A stretch of DNA of 64,000 bases from Tretioscincus oriximinensis (GCA_022410635.1 JAJVDF010000231.1:1636589-1700588); one strand, 5' to 3'; numbered from the stretch's first letter, positions 41,460-53,467 are shown. Made by a program: numbers and translations. Notes: a model not told the origin generated them from the sequence alone.

Positions 41460-42255
41460 ACTATCCTTGAAACTGATAAGCAGAAGAGTGAGGGCAGCAA
41501 GGAGAAATATTTTTTTCCACCGGGACAGTTATTGGTCTGTGGAATTTACTTCCAGAAGAGGTGGTGGTATCTAGCAGCTTGGATAGCTTTAAGACAGGAT
41601 TAACTACAATGAGAAGGTAACAAAAATGCTCAAAACAAGTTAAGCTTGTATGTGTAACATCACTATTTACATAAGTGCAAATAACTTTATAAATACAACA
41701 TACAAAATCTTTCAAAATACAAAACAGAGAAATGTGTCACGATCACGATAGAGTTATCTCATTCCCGGTTGAACTACAAAAGATACAAGGAGAAACAAAA
41801 TTACTCCACTATCCTTGAGGACCAACGATGACATTGGAAGAAGTTCTTTGTTATATCAGTACTCTACCTTCTGAGATTGTCCATAAACCTTCTGATAAGT
41901 CTTTAAGACTTGTACATTCATAAGTTTCCATAAGTATCAATAAGTTAGAAATTTAAACAGACTCCTAAAGGTACTTAGCACAGTACTAAAATCCCCTTGC
42001 TTTTAAGACAGGGTTTGGCAAGGTCATGGAAGCCAAGGGTATAAATATCTTCTAGGATGGATCTCCTGATACTGCCTTCGAGATGGAGCAACAGGAAGTA
42101 TTTCTGAAGTACTATTTGCAGGGAGTTCAGAACAGGTGAGGGTTTTGCCCTCTTCTGATTCCCATCACCCAGGTGCAATTGGTGGGCCACTGTGTGAGAC
42201 AGAATGCTGGATTAGATAGGCTCTAGCCCCATTCAGTAGGGCTTCACTTATGCTT
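41460..42255 (+). mobile_element. LINE-X 3' part split by a 403-bp insertion
   Basis: 41460-41598 carries the WNLLPEE-type tail (GTGGAATTTACTTCCAGAAG, GGATAGCTTTAAGACAGG). The element resumes at 42002 with GGTTTGGCAAGGTCATGGAA and continues to TGGATTAGATAGGCTCTAGC and AGTAGGGCTTCACTTATG. Confidence 0.75.
41599..42001. mobile_element. Unassigned 403-bp insertion with 11-bp target-site duplication
   Basis: TTTAAGACAGG is directly repeated at 41588-41598 and 42002-42012, exactly where LINE-X is interrupted. The insert is AT-rich and matches no family I recognise. The duplication length suggests retroposition. Confidence 0.7.
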
Positions 42256-45017
42256 ATGCACTTAGTTGTGGCACTAAGAAGAAGTCCTAACTCAGGGCTG
42301 CACATTTTAAACCCTGAAGTTCCCAGCATTCTGAACCCTATATCTAGCCCTGGCTAACGATTGGTTTGACAGCTTTCTTCAGTCGTGGTTGGCCATCATT
42401 TTGTGTGTTCCGTATTTTCCATTGAGATGCTGTTAGTTAAAAACACTGTAAATGGATGAGCCTTTCCCTTGCTATTAAGCAAGAAGGGAACAGAGTTTCG
42501 GTTTGTTTACATGAGAGAGCTTGAGAGATAAACACCCCAGTTGAAGTTTGGTTATCAAACATCCAGTCACGCTGTGCCTTGGTTTGAGGAGGAGGAAGGC
42601 TACTTGATCTGCTGACTTGTGGACTTGCAACAACAGCTGGCACTGTCTGGAGAAGGTGTTATATGTTACTCAAAACAAAGTCTCAAAGCCAAGTGCTAAA
42701 GGTTATAAACAGAAATCATGGAATGCTGGGTCTCATTCTCTGGATTGCTGTAACAAGCACTAAGTCAATGCGGGCAAGTGTTTTCTGTTGACTTTGAAGA
42801 ACATTTGTTCTCCTGCTGTAGAGGAACGAACACCTTCTACATGAAGAAGAAAGACTTCTTTCCAGGTGCTCGGGCTTTCTGGAATAGGCTAAAAATGAGA
42901 GGTTNTTCCTTTTCGAAGGTTAAAAATGAAACTGGTTCAGCACGTTCTGGACAATGACATTTGTCACGTAATTATGGCATGTCTTCATGCTACCATCTTT
43001 TTCAAAAGGCTAATAGTTCCTAGAACTGCCAGCCCAAGTACAGTACGTAATAGCCATTCTTAAAGGCCATACTTACACACTTACATTACTTCGCAACTAT
43101 CAGCCATTGGAAAAACAAGGTGAGGGTGATTAGAAAATGAAGAAGATTCCTATTCAATCCTGCCTTGTCTGAGTTTTGCAGCAAGAGCTAGGAACAGCTG
43201 CTGTAGGAAAGCGACTCTGTACAGAGGAAAAAACCACAGCTTCTTTGCCCATACACCTCTTAGGAACAACCATAGCTGACTAGTGGACAGGGGGAGTTTC
43301 CAGTTCTCCCTTTCCATTCCAAAGGTGATTATTTCACCACAAAATAGTCTTGATTGCCAGCACTGTGGGTCAGGAAAGTCTAGTTTGTGGAGGAAGAAAA
43401 TAAATGGTACTCAATTTAGGGATAGGGCGATATAGGAATGTAAATAAAATAAATAAATAGGAACATTTCTAAATTCTGGTTTTTTTTTTAAATGGCTGAA
43501 TCCACATGTTAATTTTCTTACGCTATTCTATTGTGATATATTGGGACTTTTTCCACGCATAATAGCATTAGGAAGGCTCAATGTTATGCTTTTTCTTCTT
43601 CGTCCTCTTATGCTGATTCTGTTGTGCAATATCCCTCTTTGCGTCAATGATGGTGCTATATGGACACGATTGTGAGTCCCTCCAAGAACACAAGTCCTGC
43701 CCCATAAATCTTTTCAGCAAGGCAGGATGGGGAAATGTTTGGCAGGAAAATATAGCATTTTTACAAAAACAGCAACAACCTCTAGCTGTCTCAAATCTGA
43801 GTTTAAAACTGTGGCTTTTTTCTCTTTGCATTCACCCACCTCATAACAAGGGGGGAAGGGAAGCAGCAGCCAATGGCAGAAGAGAAACAACTTATTGGGA
43901 GCTGTAGACTCCCAGAGCCTCATGGGATTTGTAGTGAAACATAAGAGGAAGAGAAGTCGTTTCCTTGCGGTATGTAGAAGAAAGGGTAAGCGAGATATTT
44001 TTAGAGATTTCACTACAAAGCACAGTTGTCTGGATGCAGCCTCAGAATAAAAGAACAAATCTCACCATAGATAAAAGCCAAAAGTAAAGGGGGAAAAAAG
44101 AATAAAAGTGACCAAAGGTGAGTTTAAAGCCATTGCTGTGGGCAGGGGAAGGGAAAAAACCACCTTCCCAGGACAGGTTGAATTTGCATATTCCACTTCA
44201 GTGTCCCTCACAGCTTGCAAGCATCAATTACTCTGTGCTATTGAGTCATCAGAGATAATTGCCTCCTCAATGGCAGGTCATTCATTCATGAGGTGATGAC
44301 TCCAACACATGGGAGCTTCCCCCTCCCCCCCTCTGATGACTACCACCTTCAGTTCAGAAGACAGAAAACAAACCCTTTCTTGCATGTTAGACAAGTCTTT
44401 TGCAGTGAGTCATTGTGTGATGAAAACTACTGGACTGTGACTTGACAGTTCCCAACATATTGTTTTATTAATCCTGGATGTACCTGTAAATGATTGCTCT
44501 TGAAAACAGTATGTTCTTTAGGGGAAGGAATGCCCTGTAACACGCAACTCATAGAAAGCAAAGGTTCCCATTTCATTTTGAAATTATCCAAATCACACCA
44601 AGCTATGAATCCACTTCTGGGCACCCCACTTCAAGGAAGCATAGAAATACTGGGGATTGTAAAATGCCTAGTAGAGGATGCCATAGTCTATGAAGTAGAT
44701 AATAAAAATACAGGTAGCAACCCTGTATTTTAGCAGACAGCAACCAGAGCAGCTGCTTAGGGTGGCAGAATTTGAGGGGGGCCAGCACCTACCTGTAAGA
44801 ATTAAAATAAAAAATAATAATTTTTAAAATGGTGTGGTCCATATGGGATTTAAATTCTGGTGTGACCAGTGTTCTGGGAATAAAAATGCTACTTGCCTAA
44901 TATTCCTCCTCCCCATTTCTAATGTGAGTTGAAACTGGATTTAAATTGTGGCATCATCAGAAGGCTGGGTTAAAGAGTGTGAATAAAAATGCTGGTTGCT
45001 CTGCCTATTTGACCCCC

Positions 45018-45052
45018 TGACTGTCTCTGTCTCTGTCTCTGTCTCTGTCTGC
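45018..45052. repeat. CTGTCT microsatellite
   Basis: About five tandem TGTCTC units. Confidence 0.85.
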
Positions 45053-46034
45053 TTGATCTCTCTGGCTGAGGGAAGTAAAATACTTACTGCAAGGGGCGTC
45101 ATATACCCAAAATACGGCCCTGACAGGAAGGCTTCTGCTGCAGGCCTGGCAATTTCTCAAAACATCAGCTAAAGAACATTGCGGAGCCAAGGACCTTTTT
45201 CCCGGGTGCATTACAAAAACTCCACTAATATATGGGGTGGAGACATTATGAGATTACTACCATNGCAGTAGGAAAGCCTCGTGTGCCTGCTGTCTCTGCC
45301 CTTCCAGCAGCACTGGACTTTTGTGTACATGGCTATAACGAGGAACCTTCCCCATGGGAGCAGGATCCAACCCTAAGTCTACGGTGTGAAGGAACCATGA
45401 AAAGCAATGCTAAGATGCTGCCCATTTGTGTAGAATGGCTCTTTACCATTCTACATTTCTTAGTTGCCCTATTGCTTGTTACTTCTTTTGCCCTGGGGAT
45501 ACATCAAATGTAAACACAACATGAATCCTTCAAAAGGTTGTTGTGTAACCCTTCAGCCTGAGGTAGCTTAAAAAAAAGAATGCGAAAAAGAACATGACAA
45601 AATAAACTGACTCAGATTTGCCTGCAGGAGGAACAGGATCTCAAGGTGTTGAGCTACCTGTGCCTTTATAGGCTGCCTTCCCCTATCCACACAAGTATTA
45701 GGCCAGGAACCACAGAATAAACAAATGGAGAAATCACCTTCTGGGATGTGCATTAGTTCATTTCTATTTAAGGGACAAGACTCAGTTTTTTAGAAGATTT
45801 TTATCTATTGTTGTTGTTAGGTTCCATCGGCTTGTGGCTGACTCATGGTTGACTGCAGCTTCTTGGCAGAGGTTCATAAGTGTTTCGTCACTGCCTACCT
45901 TTGAAGAGAGGTTGGGGATTGAACCAAAAATTCTCTGCTTTCGGTAGGTTGCTCTACCATTGAGGTAGTCCCTCCTCTTTGATTTGCAACCTGCCACTTT
46001 AATTGTTGTTCACCAGGCTTTTCCATGAAGTCTG

Positions 46035-46600
46035 CAAAAGGGAAGGCTGAGAGGTGACCTTATAGCTGCCTACAAATGTCTGAAGGGCTGTCACAGAGCA
46101 GAGGGGTCAACTTTTTTCTCTTTGGCACATGGAAGAATTAGAAACAATGGAATGAAACTTCAAGGAGAAGGAGGAGGCCGAAGGCTTATCTATTCTATCT
46201 TCCCCACCAGGTTAATGATGGTAGTAATTTATCTAATTGAAATGAAGATTGCAAATCTACTTTCTTTTGACTAGTTGAGTTGGCTCACCCCTCTCCATGC
46301 CTGGCATAGGGCCTCAAACCAGATCTTGAAAGGCTAGCTCTTAGCAACTGGGCCATTCATGCCTTCACTGCATCATTAAATTTAGATTAGATATCAGAAA
46401 TTTTTTTTGACAGCAAGGGTGGTAAGCCAGTGGAATAAATTACTAAAGGAGGTAACAAGTTCTCCTTCGCTGGAAATCTTCAAACGACTGGACAGCCACT
46501 TCTGTGGGATGGATTAGTGAAACCTGCATTGAGCAGGGCTTGGATCTGATGACCCTGGAGATCTCTTACAACTCTACGATTCTAATAATTACTAGTCAGA
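46035..46600 (+). mobile_element. CR1-type LINE 3' end, interrupted by a SINE
   Basis: GGCTGAGAGGTGACCTTATA, GCTGCCTACAAATGTCTGAA and AGAGCAGAGGGGTCAAC give the RGDLIAAYKCLKG-type CR1 tail. After the SINE at 46170-46380 it continues with GGTGGTAAGCCAGTGGAATA and ends TCTTACAACTCTACGATTCT, the typical CR1 3' terminus. Confidence 0.85.
46170..46380 (-). mobile_element. SINE-B inside CR1, antisense
   Basis: GAAGGCTTATCTATTCTATC, TTCCCCACCAGG, GGCTCACCCCTCTCCATGCC and GCAACTGGGCCATTCATGCC, the head in complement. Confidence 0.7.
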
Positions 46601-46624
46601 AAAGCTTGCAAAAGTGCAAGCATG

Positions 46625-46830
46625 GGTTAAGTTGGTGGACGCTCCTGCTGGGCATCATTGATGCGAGCTGCAGTGTCTGGGCAGATAGTTCGAAGTGGGC
46701 AGCAGTGTGTGGATGCTCTGGGCAGGTGGGGTGGGTCAATGCAGGTCATGGGGTGGGGTTACAATCCCCACGTTGTCGTGATTGGTTAGAAGACTGATTG
46801 CCACAATGGGCTTTAGTAATATGGATCCCA
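46625..46830 (+). repeat. Repeat V, copy 2
   Basis: CTCCTGCTGGGCATC, GGGCAGCAGTGTGTGGATGC, GGTTACAATCCCCACG and GTGATTGGTTAGAAGACTGA, in the same order as 9765-10020. Confidence 0.55.
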
Positions 46831-48227
46831 AGCTATATATAATTGTCACACCTTTAGAAATGGTTCTCATTCTGGATTATATTCTAGAAAAAGGCCTTGC
46901 CATCCATATGTTGGTGCAGCCTTGCCATAGTCTGTGCCAACATGTTAGGTCCTTATTCCAGGTCATAATCCAAAATAAAGGCCAGTATAGAAAAAGGTCT
47001 ATATTATCCTTGGATATGCTTTTTTTAAATCTTTCTCTGCAAGGAACAGCTATTTTCAACAGCCCCTTTGCTTTCTGTTTAATACTGTATATCCCAAAGC
47101 ATAAACTGAAGATAGAGGACTCCATGCTAGTTATTTCACAATAATCTTCACCAGATGGTACCTTTTAATTGTGGCCTTCANCATGCTAAAAATAAAGGTG
47201 CAAGTGAAACAGGTTTCAGTTTACTTGGTAAGGCGCTGATTCACTCTTCAGTTATGACCTCTTACCTATTCCAGCTCAACAGTGTGATTTGCTTTTTACA
47301 TCATTTAAAAATCAAGAGAAAGTTGGCCTTATGTTGTTGAGGTCTGTTTCTGTTGATTATATAGGCATACATCCCTAAAGTTTTTTTGGGAACAGTAGTG
47401 GCTGGAAGGTTTCTTCTTTGGGGAGATGGCAATATTTTTTTTGCCAGCACCGTAAATGCCATACAGATGCACAGCCAAACCACTGTTTCCAGGTAGATTA
47501 ATTATTTAGGCAGGAAAGGAACCCAGTGTTGTTGCTGGGCAGATTTTCCATTTCTTGTAAGCTGACTGGCTGTTATTCAAATTGAAAAGTTATAAAAGGA
47601 GTGCTCTCAGACAGCAGGGAAGCATCAGAGCAAGAGTGGCTATTTTGCACTGGCCTTTTGCACTCGTGACGCAGTCATTGATTTTGTCAGAGCTAAATAT
47701 CCAGAAGTGTACATTTAAATAAAATAAATATTTAATTATTTATTTATTTTTACTCCACCCAGTACCCGAAGGTCTCAGGGCGACCAACAACAATAGTACA
47801 AAATTAGCATATTAAAGCAGTGATTTTTGGCTTGGATTCAGCCGCATGCATGCACAGGAGTCATTTTCTTCAAAAAGGATCCCCCAAGCCAGCTTCCTGA
47901 TATAGATAAACTGTATCTAAAAAGTAACAATAGTGGAAGTTGGTTTTATAGCAGTAATTTGGGATTCCATTCCTGAGATAGGGTTCCCACATGAAATCTG
48001 GAGTAGATCTTTAAACCTTTAATGATTATGAAAAAGTTATTTTCCTGCAAGTGCAGCAGCCATTAGAAGCTGGTGAAAAAACTCATCTCTTCTATAACTG
48101 AAGCTCCAAAACTCAATCCCGAAGCCCTGTATCAGTCATGGAGAGGGATAAGAGCCCTCTACTGGCCTCAGCTTTAGTCAACTCACCTATTTGGATGAAA
48201 GTAGATTTGCAATATACATTTCAAGCA
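46831..48227. other. Intergenic DNA
   Basis: Contains a palindromic MITE-like piece (46864-46980), an antisense L2 tail (47735-47815), half of an M2 MITE (47980-48065) and a SINE-B piece (48125-48225). 47000-47730 shows nothing recognised. Confidence 0.45.
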
Positions 48228-48985
48228 GATTTATTTATTTATATTTATACCCAGGGCTTTTTTTGTGACGGAACGCACCGGAACGCAGTTCCGGCACCTT
48301 TTATTTAGGGGGGGGCGCGGGGGGGGGGCGGGAATGAGCGGCGGCGGTGGCCGCCTCCGCTCCCCCCCCCGCCTGAATAAAAGGTGCCGGTACTGCTGCG
48401 TTAGCCGCCGGCGAGCTGGGCGNGGCGTTATTTTATTTAGGCGGCACCTTTTATTTAGGCGGGGGCGGGGCCACGCCCCCTTCGCCANCAGCCAACGCCG
48501 CAGTACCGGCACCTTTTATTTAGGCGGGGGGGCGGAGTTAGCGGGGGGCGGCAGCGGCAGTGGCAGGGGGGGCGCGGGAATGAGCGGCGGCGGCGGCCGC
48601 CTCCGCNCTCCCGCCCCCCCGCCTAAATAAAAGGTGCCGGTACTGCTGCGTTAGCCNCCGGCGAGGGGGGCGTGCTCCCCCNNCCCCCNGCCCGCCCCNG
48701 CCCGCCCCCCACGCCAGCCCCCCCACGCCCCATGCCGCCGCCGGCGTTAGTTCCGGCACCTTTTGTTCTGGAAAAAAAACACTGTTTATACCCCGCCCCA
48801 TACTCAAAGGTCTCAGGGCGTCGAACTGTAAAATATCAACACAAAATTAATAAATTAAAAACAGTATAAAAATAATATCTAGAAGTGGGGACAAAAATGA
48901 ACATTCTCTTCTGGTGAAAGAGGTGCGTCTTTAAAGATCTTCTAAAACTATACAACGCTGATGACAGACACACCTCCAGGGATTC
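48228..48985 (-). mobile_element. L2-type LINE 3' end, antisense, split by a hAT element
   Basis: TTTATTTATTTATATTTATACC precedes the hAT element (split here for length: tail then TTTATACC). After it come CCCCGCCCCATACTCAAAGG, TCTCAGGGCGTCGAAC and TCTTCTAAAACTATACAACG, the L2 tail in complement. Confidence 0.75.
48252..48784. mobile_element. GC-rich hAT non-autonomous element, copy 1, exact 8-bp duplication
   Basis: Ends CAGGGCTTTTTTTGTGACGG and TTCTGGAAAAAAAACACTG. TTTATACC is repeated exactly at 48244-48251 and 48785-48792. The very GC-rich core repeats CCGGCACCTTTTATTTAGG and its complement AATAAAAGGTGCCGG in alternating orientation at least five times. It has no transposase. Confidence 0.9.
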
Positions 48986-48994
48986 ATGAGTACC

Positions 48995-49120
48995 ACCACT
49001 AATCTGGTGGAGAAGATGGAATAGATGTAAGCCTTCAGATAAAAATTAACTTTATAAGCCACCCTTTGGGTGAGGTGGGTATAGAAACCAGATTTGCCTC
49101 TTCCTCCTCCTCCTTCTTTG
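48995..49120 (+). mobile_element. SINE-B 3' half, sense
   Basis: CTGGTGGAGAAGATGGAATA, GTAAGCCTTCAGATAAAAAT, GGGTATAGAAACCAG and a CTTCCTCCTCC tail. Confidence 0.65.
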
Positions 49121-50020
49121 TGGTCAAAAGCAAGAACACTATGGCTATTTTTGACCCAGATTCCAACCCCAAAAGAACTTTGCAGATATTTCCGATGGTT
49201 ACAAATGCACCATTGATAAGAGTTACTGAGTGAGCAGTTTAGCTGGTTTGATACTGATTTTAGGTTTGTGGCTTCTTGAGCCCAAACCACACATTTGACA
49301 CTGCAGTGAGCATTACACATCCCACAATTGTAAGCTAATTACTCAGTTCTGATTTTTGGTGCAGTCAGAATGTTTTGATCAAACAAATATTTTCCATTCT
49401 GTCTGCATTCCTAAGGCATATATTATACGCTTGCATACCTGACAAAGTTTGGCCAAGACTGTGACATCAAAGTCAAGTCAATGAGATTTGGTCTAAATAA
49501 TCACAGCCTCAAAATTCTATAATAATTCCTGATTTTTCCTTCATCTCTCAGTTGCTTTAAATATTACGCATCTCTAACCAATTTCATGATTTCTGCGCAT
49601 TAAATACGAAACCTGATATCTATACATGAATAATACATTCAAAGAATATGTAAATATGCTAATGCATTTCTTCATAATTTTGTAGTCTGAATATTATGCA
49701 GACTAATTCACTCTGGGCATAGAGCAAAGATTCCTAAACTTTTTGGCCCAAAGCTCTCTCCATTAAAAAAAATATGAAAGAAAATTGCATTTATATTATA
49801 TTATTGTTGTTTTTTTACTTTATTTTGAAAAATGCTTTAATTCATGTTTTGAACAGACTCTTTTGTTTCTGTTGAAAGTTGCTTTNTAATAAATTGTAAT
49901 TTTATTATTTTTTAAGGATCTAGTCATACCAAAACAGATTAATCTGTTTTGGGACACACCGGAGACTCAAGCTATTTTTCAATTTGATCATTCCCATCTA
50001 ATTTATTAAAGGGTTACCAG
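49121..50020. other. Unassigned AT-rich intergenic DNA
   Basis: No repeat family or coding signal recognised. Confidence 0.4.
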
Positions 50021-50139
50021 ATCATACATTGAGACGATAGTCACTATCAGGACTGTATTTTGGATGTATGATCAGTGGCGGCTTGTGCAGTTTGGGGCCG
50101 GGGGGCACAGGTTCCTCTAGCCTCGGCAAAGTTAGGAAG

Positions 50140-51540
50140 TGTGGGGATTTGCCATGTGGGCATATATTAATTGGCATTAATATATTAATATAAAATATAC
50201 CTGGATTGACCTTTGCTAGCCAAAGTGAGGCCTGCATGGAAATGTTGGAAAAAATCTCTGGTCAATCCCAGCCCCAGGAGTAAACAGGAACAGCTAATCA
50301 CTCTTTCCTGACCTAAGGGCATACATTGCTCAAGAAACCTTGCCAGACTGAATGGATTAATTGGTACCCATTGTGGCAAAGGAACTATCTTTGTTTAACC
50401 AGGCTGTGCACCTGGGCTGAAACCATCAGCCTGATAATGGCCTGGAGGTAAACCATTTAAGACCATTAAGACCATTTCTCCTGTGGGTGAGTCACTGGGT
50501 TCCTGTTTAGAATAATAGCTAAGGCAAACAATGGCTATAGAGGGTCCATCCTGTACCTCACCACCATACTATATTTGGCATTTCCTGACCAGGCTGCACC
50601 TCCTTGGGGAGGAGAGAACCACGTCACACAGGTGTCACAATCTGGGTCCGCCCTCACCCACGTGTGCTGTACCAACCCCTTTTCTAACATCACCGTATCT
50701 ATCACGNCTTCTGATTCTGTAGTCAATAAAAGATTGAACTCGGGGTCATTCTGGAGGACTCCATGAGCCGTGGGCCTCCTGAAATTGCTTCCTGATCCAA
50801 GTTGTGTTGCCCGTGTGATTCCTGTTAAACGTGTCTGACTACTCCGGACCAAGCTGCCTTTGATCTCCGTAAGTAGGGTTGCCATATTCTGGCAACCCAA
50901 AACCGGGACGGGAGTGGGGAGCGCGCGCGTGTGCGCACGTGCGCACATACGGACGCTTGTAGCGAGATAGGCAAAACCCCTGCCTGTCTCACTACAAGCG
51001 TCCGTGTGTGCACGCACACACGCACGCATGCGCACCTGCTCCTTTGTTGGTGGCGGGTTTTCTCCCTGCTCTCGCCACCAACTCGTCTGCAGCAGCGGAG
51101 CAAAAACGCTTGGGTTTGTGAGAGGAGAACAGAGCCGCCCTCCTGTCAGAAACCCAGGCATTTCTAGAGGCGAGTTGGCGGGCGAGAGTGGAGCGAAACC
51201 CCGCCTCCAGCCAAGGAGCAGCAACGGCGCGCTCCGAGGGTCCTCCCAGGACCCCGGAAAGCGTTGCGCGCACTGCAGCCGTCAGCTCTGACGGCTGCTT
51301 TTCCTTTAAAATCCCGCCTTTTTACATTCCCTGACGCAGCATCGGGGAATGTAAAAAGCTGGGATTTTAGCTTAAAACCCGGAGGGGACTATATTTTAGT
51401 CCCCAAAACCAGGTTTGTCCCGGTTTACCGGGACATATGGCAACCCTATCCGTAAGGCATCTAATAACATGGAAAGCGAACCCCCGTTAAGGAAGGAGGC
51501 ACATTCAGGCACTTACTGGTCTCTCTCTCAGTCTGCCAGT
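50140..51540 (+). mobile_element. Possible solo LTR-like sequence interrupted by a hAT element
   Basis: Moderate-complexity sequence with an AATAAA at 50725-50730 followed by GGGGTCATTCTGGAGGAC, a layout like a retroviral R-U5 region. No TG/CA boundaries or flanking duplication could be fixed and no gag/pol/env was seen. It is disrupted by the element at 50874-51448. Confidence 0.25.
50874..51448. mobile_element. hAT non-autonomous element with exact 8-bp duplication
   Basis: Ends TAGGGTTGCCATAT and ATATGGCAACCCTA. TCCGTAAG is repeated exactly at 50866-50873 and 51449-51456. Inside are several smaller inverted repeats: GGACGCTTGTAG with its complement near 50990, GCAGCCGTCAG/CTGACGGCTGC near 51276-51299, and AAAATCCCGCCTTTTTACAT with its complement near 51345-51368. 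CpG-rich, with no transposase. Confidence 0.9.
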
Positions 51541-51984
51541 TGAACATCAATACAAAATGGCACCTCTATGGAAACTGAGAGACTGTAGCCCCTCCTAGGC
51601 AGCCCTCCCATTGGTTCAGGGATTGGCAACCCTTTTGCCAATTAAAAAAGCTGCCTGGAGCTTTTTGATTTGTTGGCAGCTCCTCTATGAAACGAGATTT
51701 TATAATTGATTTTAATCTGAGTGTTCGCCGAACCCCACGAACACAGTGGCCAGCTGCCACTGTGTATGATGCCCCTGTGCAGTCATTTATTTTATGCCCC
51801 TCTTCCCTCAGCTAAACTTCAGCATCTGATTCTGAACAATTCTGAATCTCAGATGGACACTTCCCACACTTGCAGTCGGCCACGTTCACTGCTGTGAGAG
51901 ACCAAGCCAAGGCACTGTGGAAATTTAATATAGGTGCTGCCATTTCAAGGTGGTGGTAGTAGGTCGATTTCCCTGTTTTTTGCT

Positions 51985-52265
51985 GACGATTTTTTTTAAA
52001 AAGTTCACCTCGCCACCACTAGGGGGCTTTGGCAATCAGTGCCAGCTCCTGAAGGCATCCTCCCCTCAGTAAAAAATAAAAAAATGCAAATTTCTCACGC
52101 ACTTTGAAAAATTCTTACATCAAAAATTCTTGCACACTTTAAAAATTCTCACACACTTCCAAGATTTCTTGGGCAGGGATTTCGGAGAGGTAAGCATGTT
52201 GGTGGGTGATTAGCATATTCATGAATATGCAAATTAGCATGAATATTAATTACCCCAGTTTGGGC
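51985..52265 (+). repeat. Direct repeat W, copy 1
   Basis: CCACCACTAGGGGGCTTTGG, CCAGCTCCTGAAGGCATCCT, GATTTCTTGGGCAGGGATTT and CATGAATATTAATTACCCCA. The copy at 52775-53040 matches it with scattered differences. Confidence 0.75.
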
Positions 52266-52494
52266 CTCAGAAAATCTGCCCAGACTATATATTAATACAG
52301 GTATTATCACACATACTATTTTAATGCCAGAACACCAATCTACTTCGGGTTTTATAATGATAGAAGCAATTAAAAATATTCTCATATTTTTAATACTAGC
52401 TATAATTTGCCCCCCTCAAAATTTTGCCACCCTGTTCAGCTGCACATGCTGTACATGCTTAAATACAGCACTGGCCCCTACTTATCTATTTGTG

Positions 52495-52635
52495 ATTAGT
52501 CACTTTCGAACAGCTAGGTTGGCTGAAGGTAAGGCCAGTATAGGGCGCTCACCCTTCTCCAGAGCAGACACTTGGGCCTTGAGCAACCGGCCGCTCTGTT
52601 GAAAGGCCTGTACTTAATCTCTGCACCACTGTGCC
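52495..52635 (-). mobile_element. SINE-B 5' half, antisense
   Basis: TTTCGAACAGCTAGGTTGGC, GCGCTCACCCTTCTCCAGAG and AGGCCTGTACTTAATCTCTG. Confidence 0.65.
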
Positions 52636-52707
52636 TCAAATGGCAGCCATACACATGTGCTCTTACACTTCTAGATTTTTTTCCACCATCCAAATACCCC
52701 AAAGTAG

Positions 52708-52775
52708 TAGGCTGACCAAATGACCCCATTTTGAGGAGGGAAATCCGGTTTGGGGGTGTCAACCTCACCCTCCTC
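52708..52775. mobile_element. Half of a family A palindromic MITE
   Basis: TAGGCTGACCAAATGACCCC with GGTTTGGGGGTG. Only the left arm remains; it abuts repeat W copy 2. Confidence 0.6.
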
Positions 52776-53040
52776 GGATTTATAAAATTTACTGCACCAC
52801 CACTAGGGGGCTCTGGCAACTGGGGCCAGCTCCTGAAGGCATCCTCTCCTCAGTAAAAAATAAAAATTCTCACACACTTTAAAATTTCTCTCACACTTCA
52901 AAAAATTATCATGTGCTTCACAGATTTCTTGGGCAGGGATTTCGGAGGTGTATGCATGTTGGTGGGTTGATTTGCATATTTATGAATATGCAAATTAGCA
53001 TGAATATTAATCACCCCAGTTTGGCCTTCAGAAATACCCT
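52775..53040 (+). repeat. Direct repeat W, copy 2
   Basis: CACCACCACTAGGGGGCTCT, CCAGCTCCTGAAGGCATCCT, TTGGGCAGGGATTTCGGAGG and CATGAATATTAATCACCCCA. Confidence 0.75.
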
Positions 53041-53467
53041 TGCCATTATAGGTAGGTGCCTACTTAGGCCACCGCTTTCTCCTACGATCTTACACGGAAG
53101 GTGAGAGTTCATGCTAGGATCCAAGCAAGAACCCACATTTTCCCTTCAACATCTGGAGGCAACCCCATTCTGCTTGAACAGTGGCTGAGAANTCATTGCA
53201 AATATAGAAAATGACATTTCTAATTGTGTCTTTCAAATTTCCCAGCGAATGATTTTCAGATGGAGAGATGGGTCCACCAGCCACCTTCCAGTAGGCAGAA
53301 AACAAGTTTCTGATGATGCAGATTGGCTAAAGAGGTATCCTCCCTTCCATGGCTGGCTGCGGTGCAAGCTGGGAGATGTAGTCTGAATGTCAGGAGCCTG
53401 CGTAGGCTGGCTCCTCACATTTTTGCCTGCTGTCCTGCTACTGGCAGTTTCATGAAATAAGCATATC

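Larger units (their letters stand above)
39101..46030. other. Upstream intergenic DNA, first part
   Basis: Contains repeat U copies (39425-39860 minus, 40955-41210 plus), an L2 end (40220-40495), a split LINE-X (41460-42255) and a CTGTCT repeat (45018-45052). 42260-43410 and 43470-45000 and 45230-46020 show nothing recognised apart from an L2-like tail near 43420-43462. No exon of another gene was found. Confidence 0.5.

Noticed and set aside
50535..51224. 229-codon minus-strand open frame
   Set aside because: It runs across the boundary of a hAT element; the translation is Arg/Cys-rich repeat sequence with no family.
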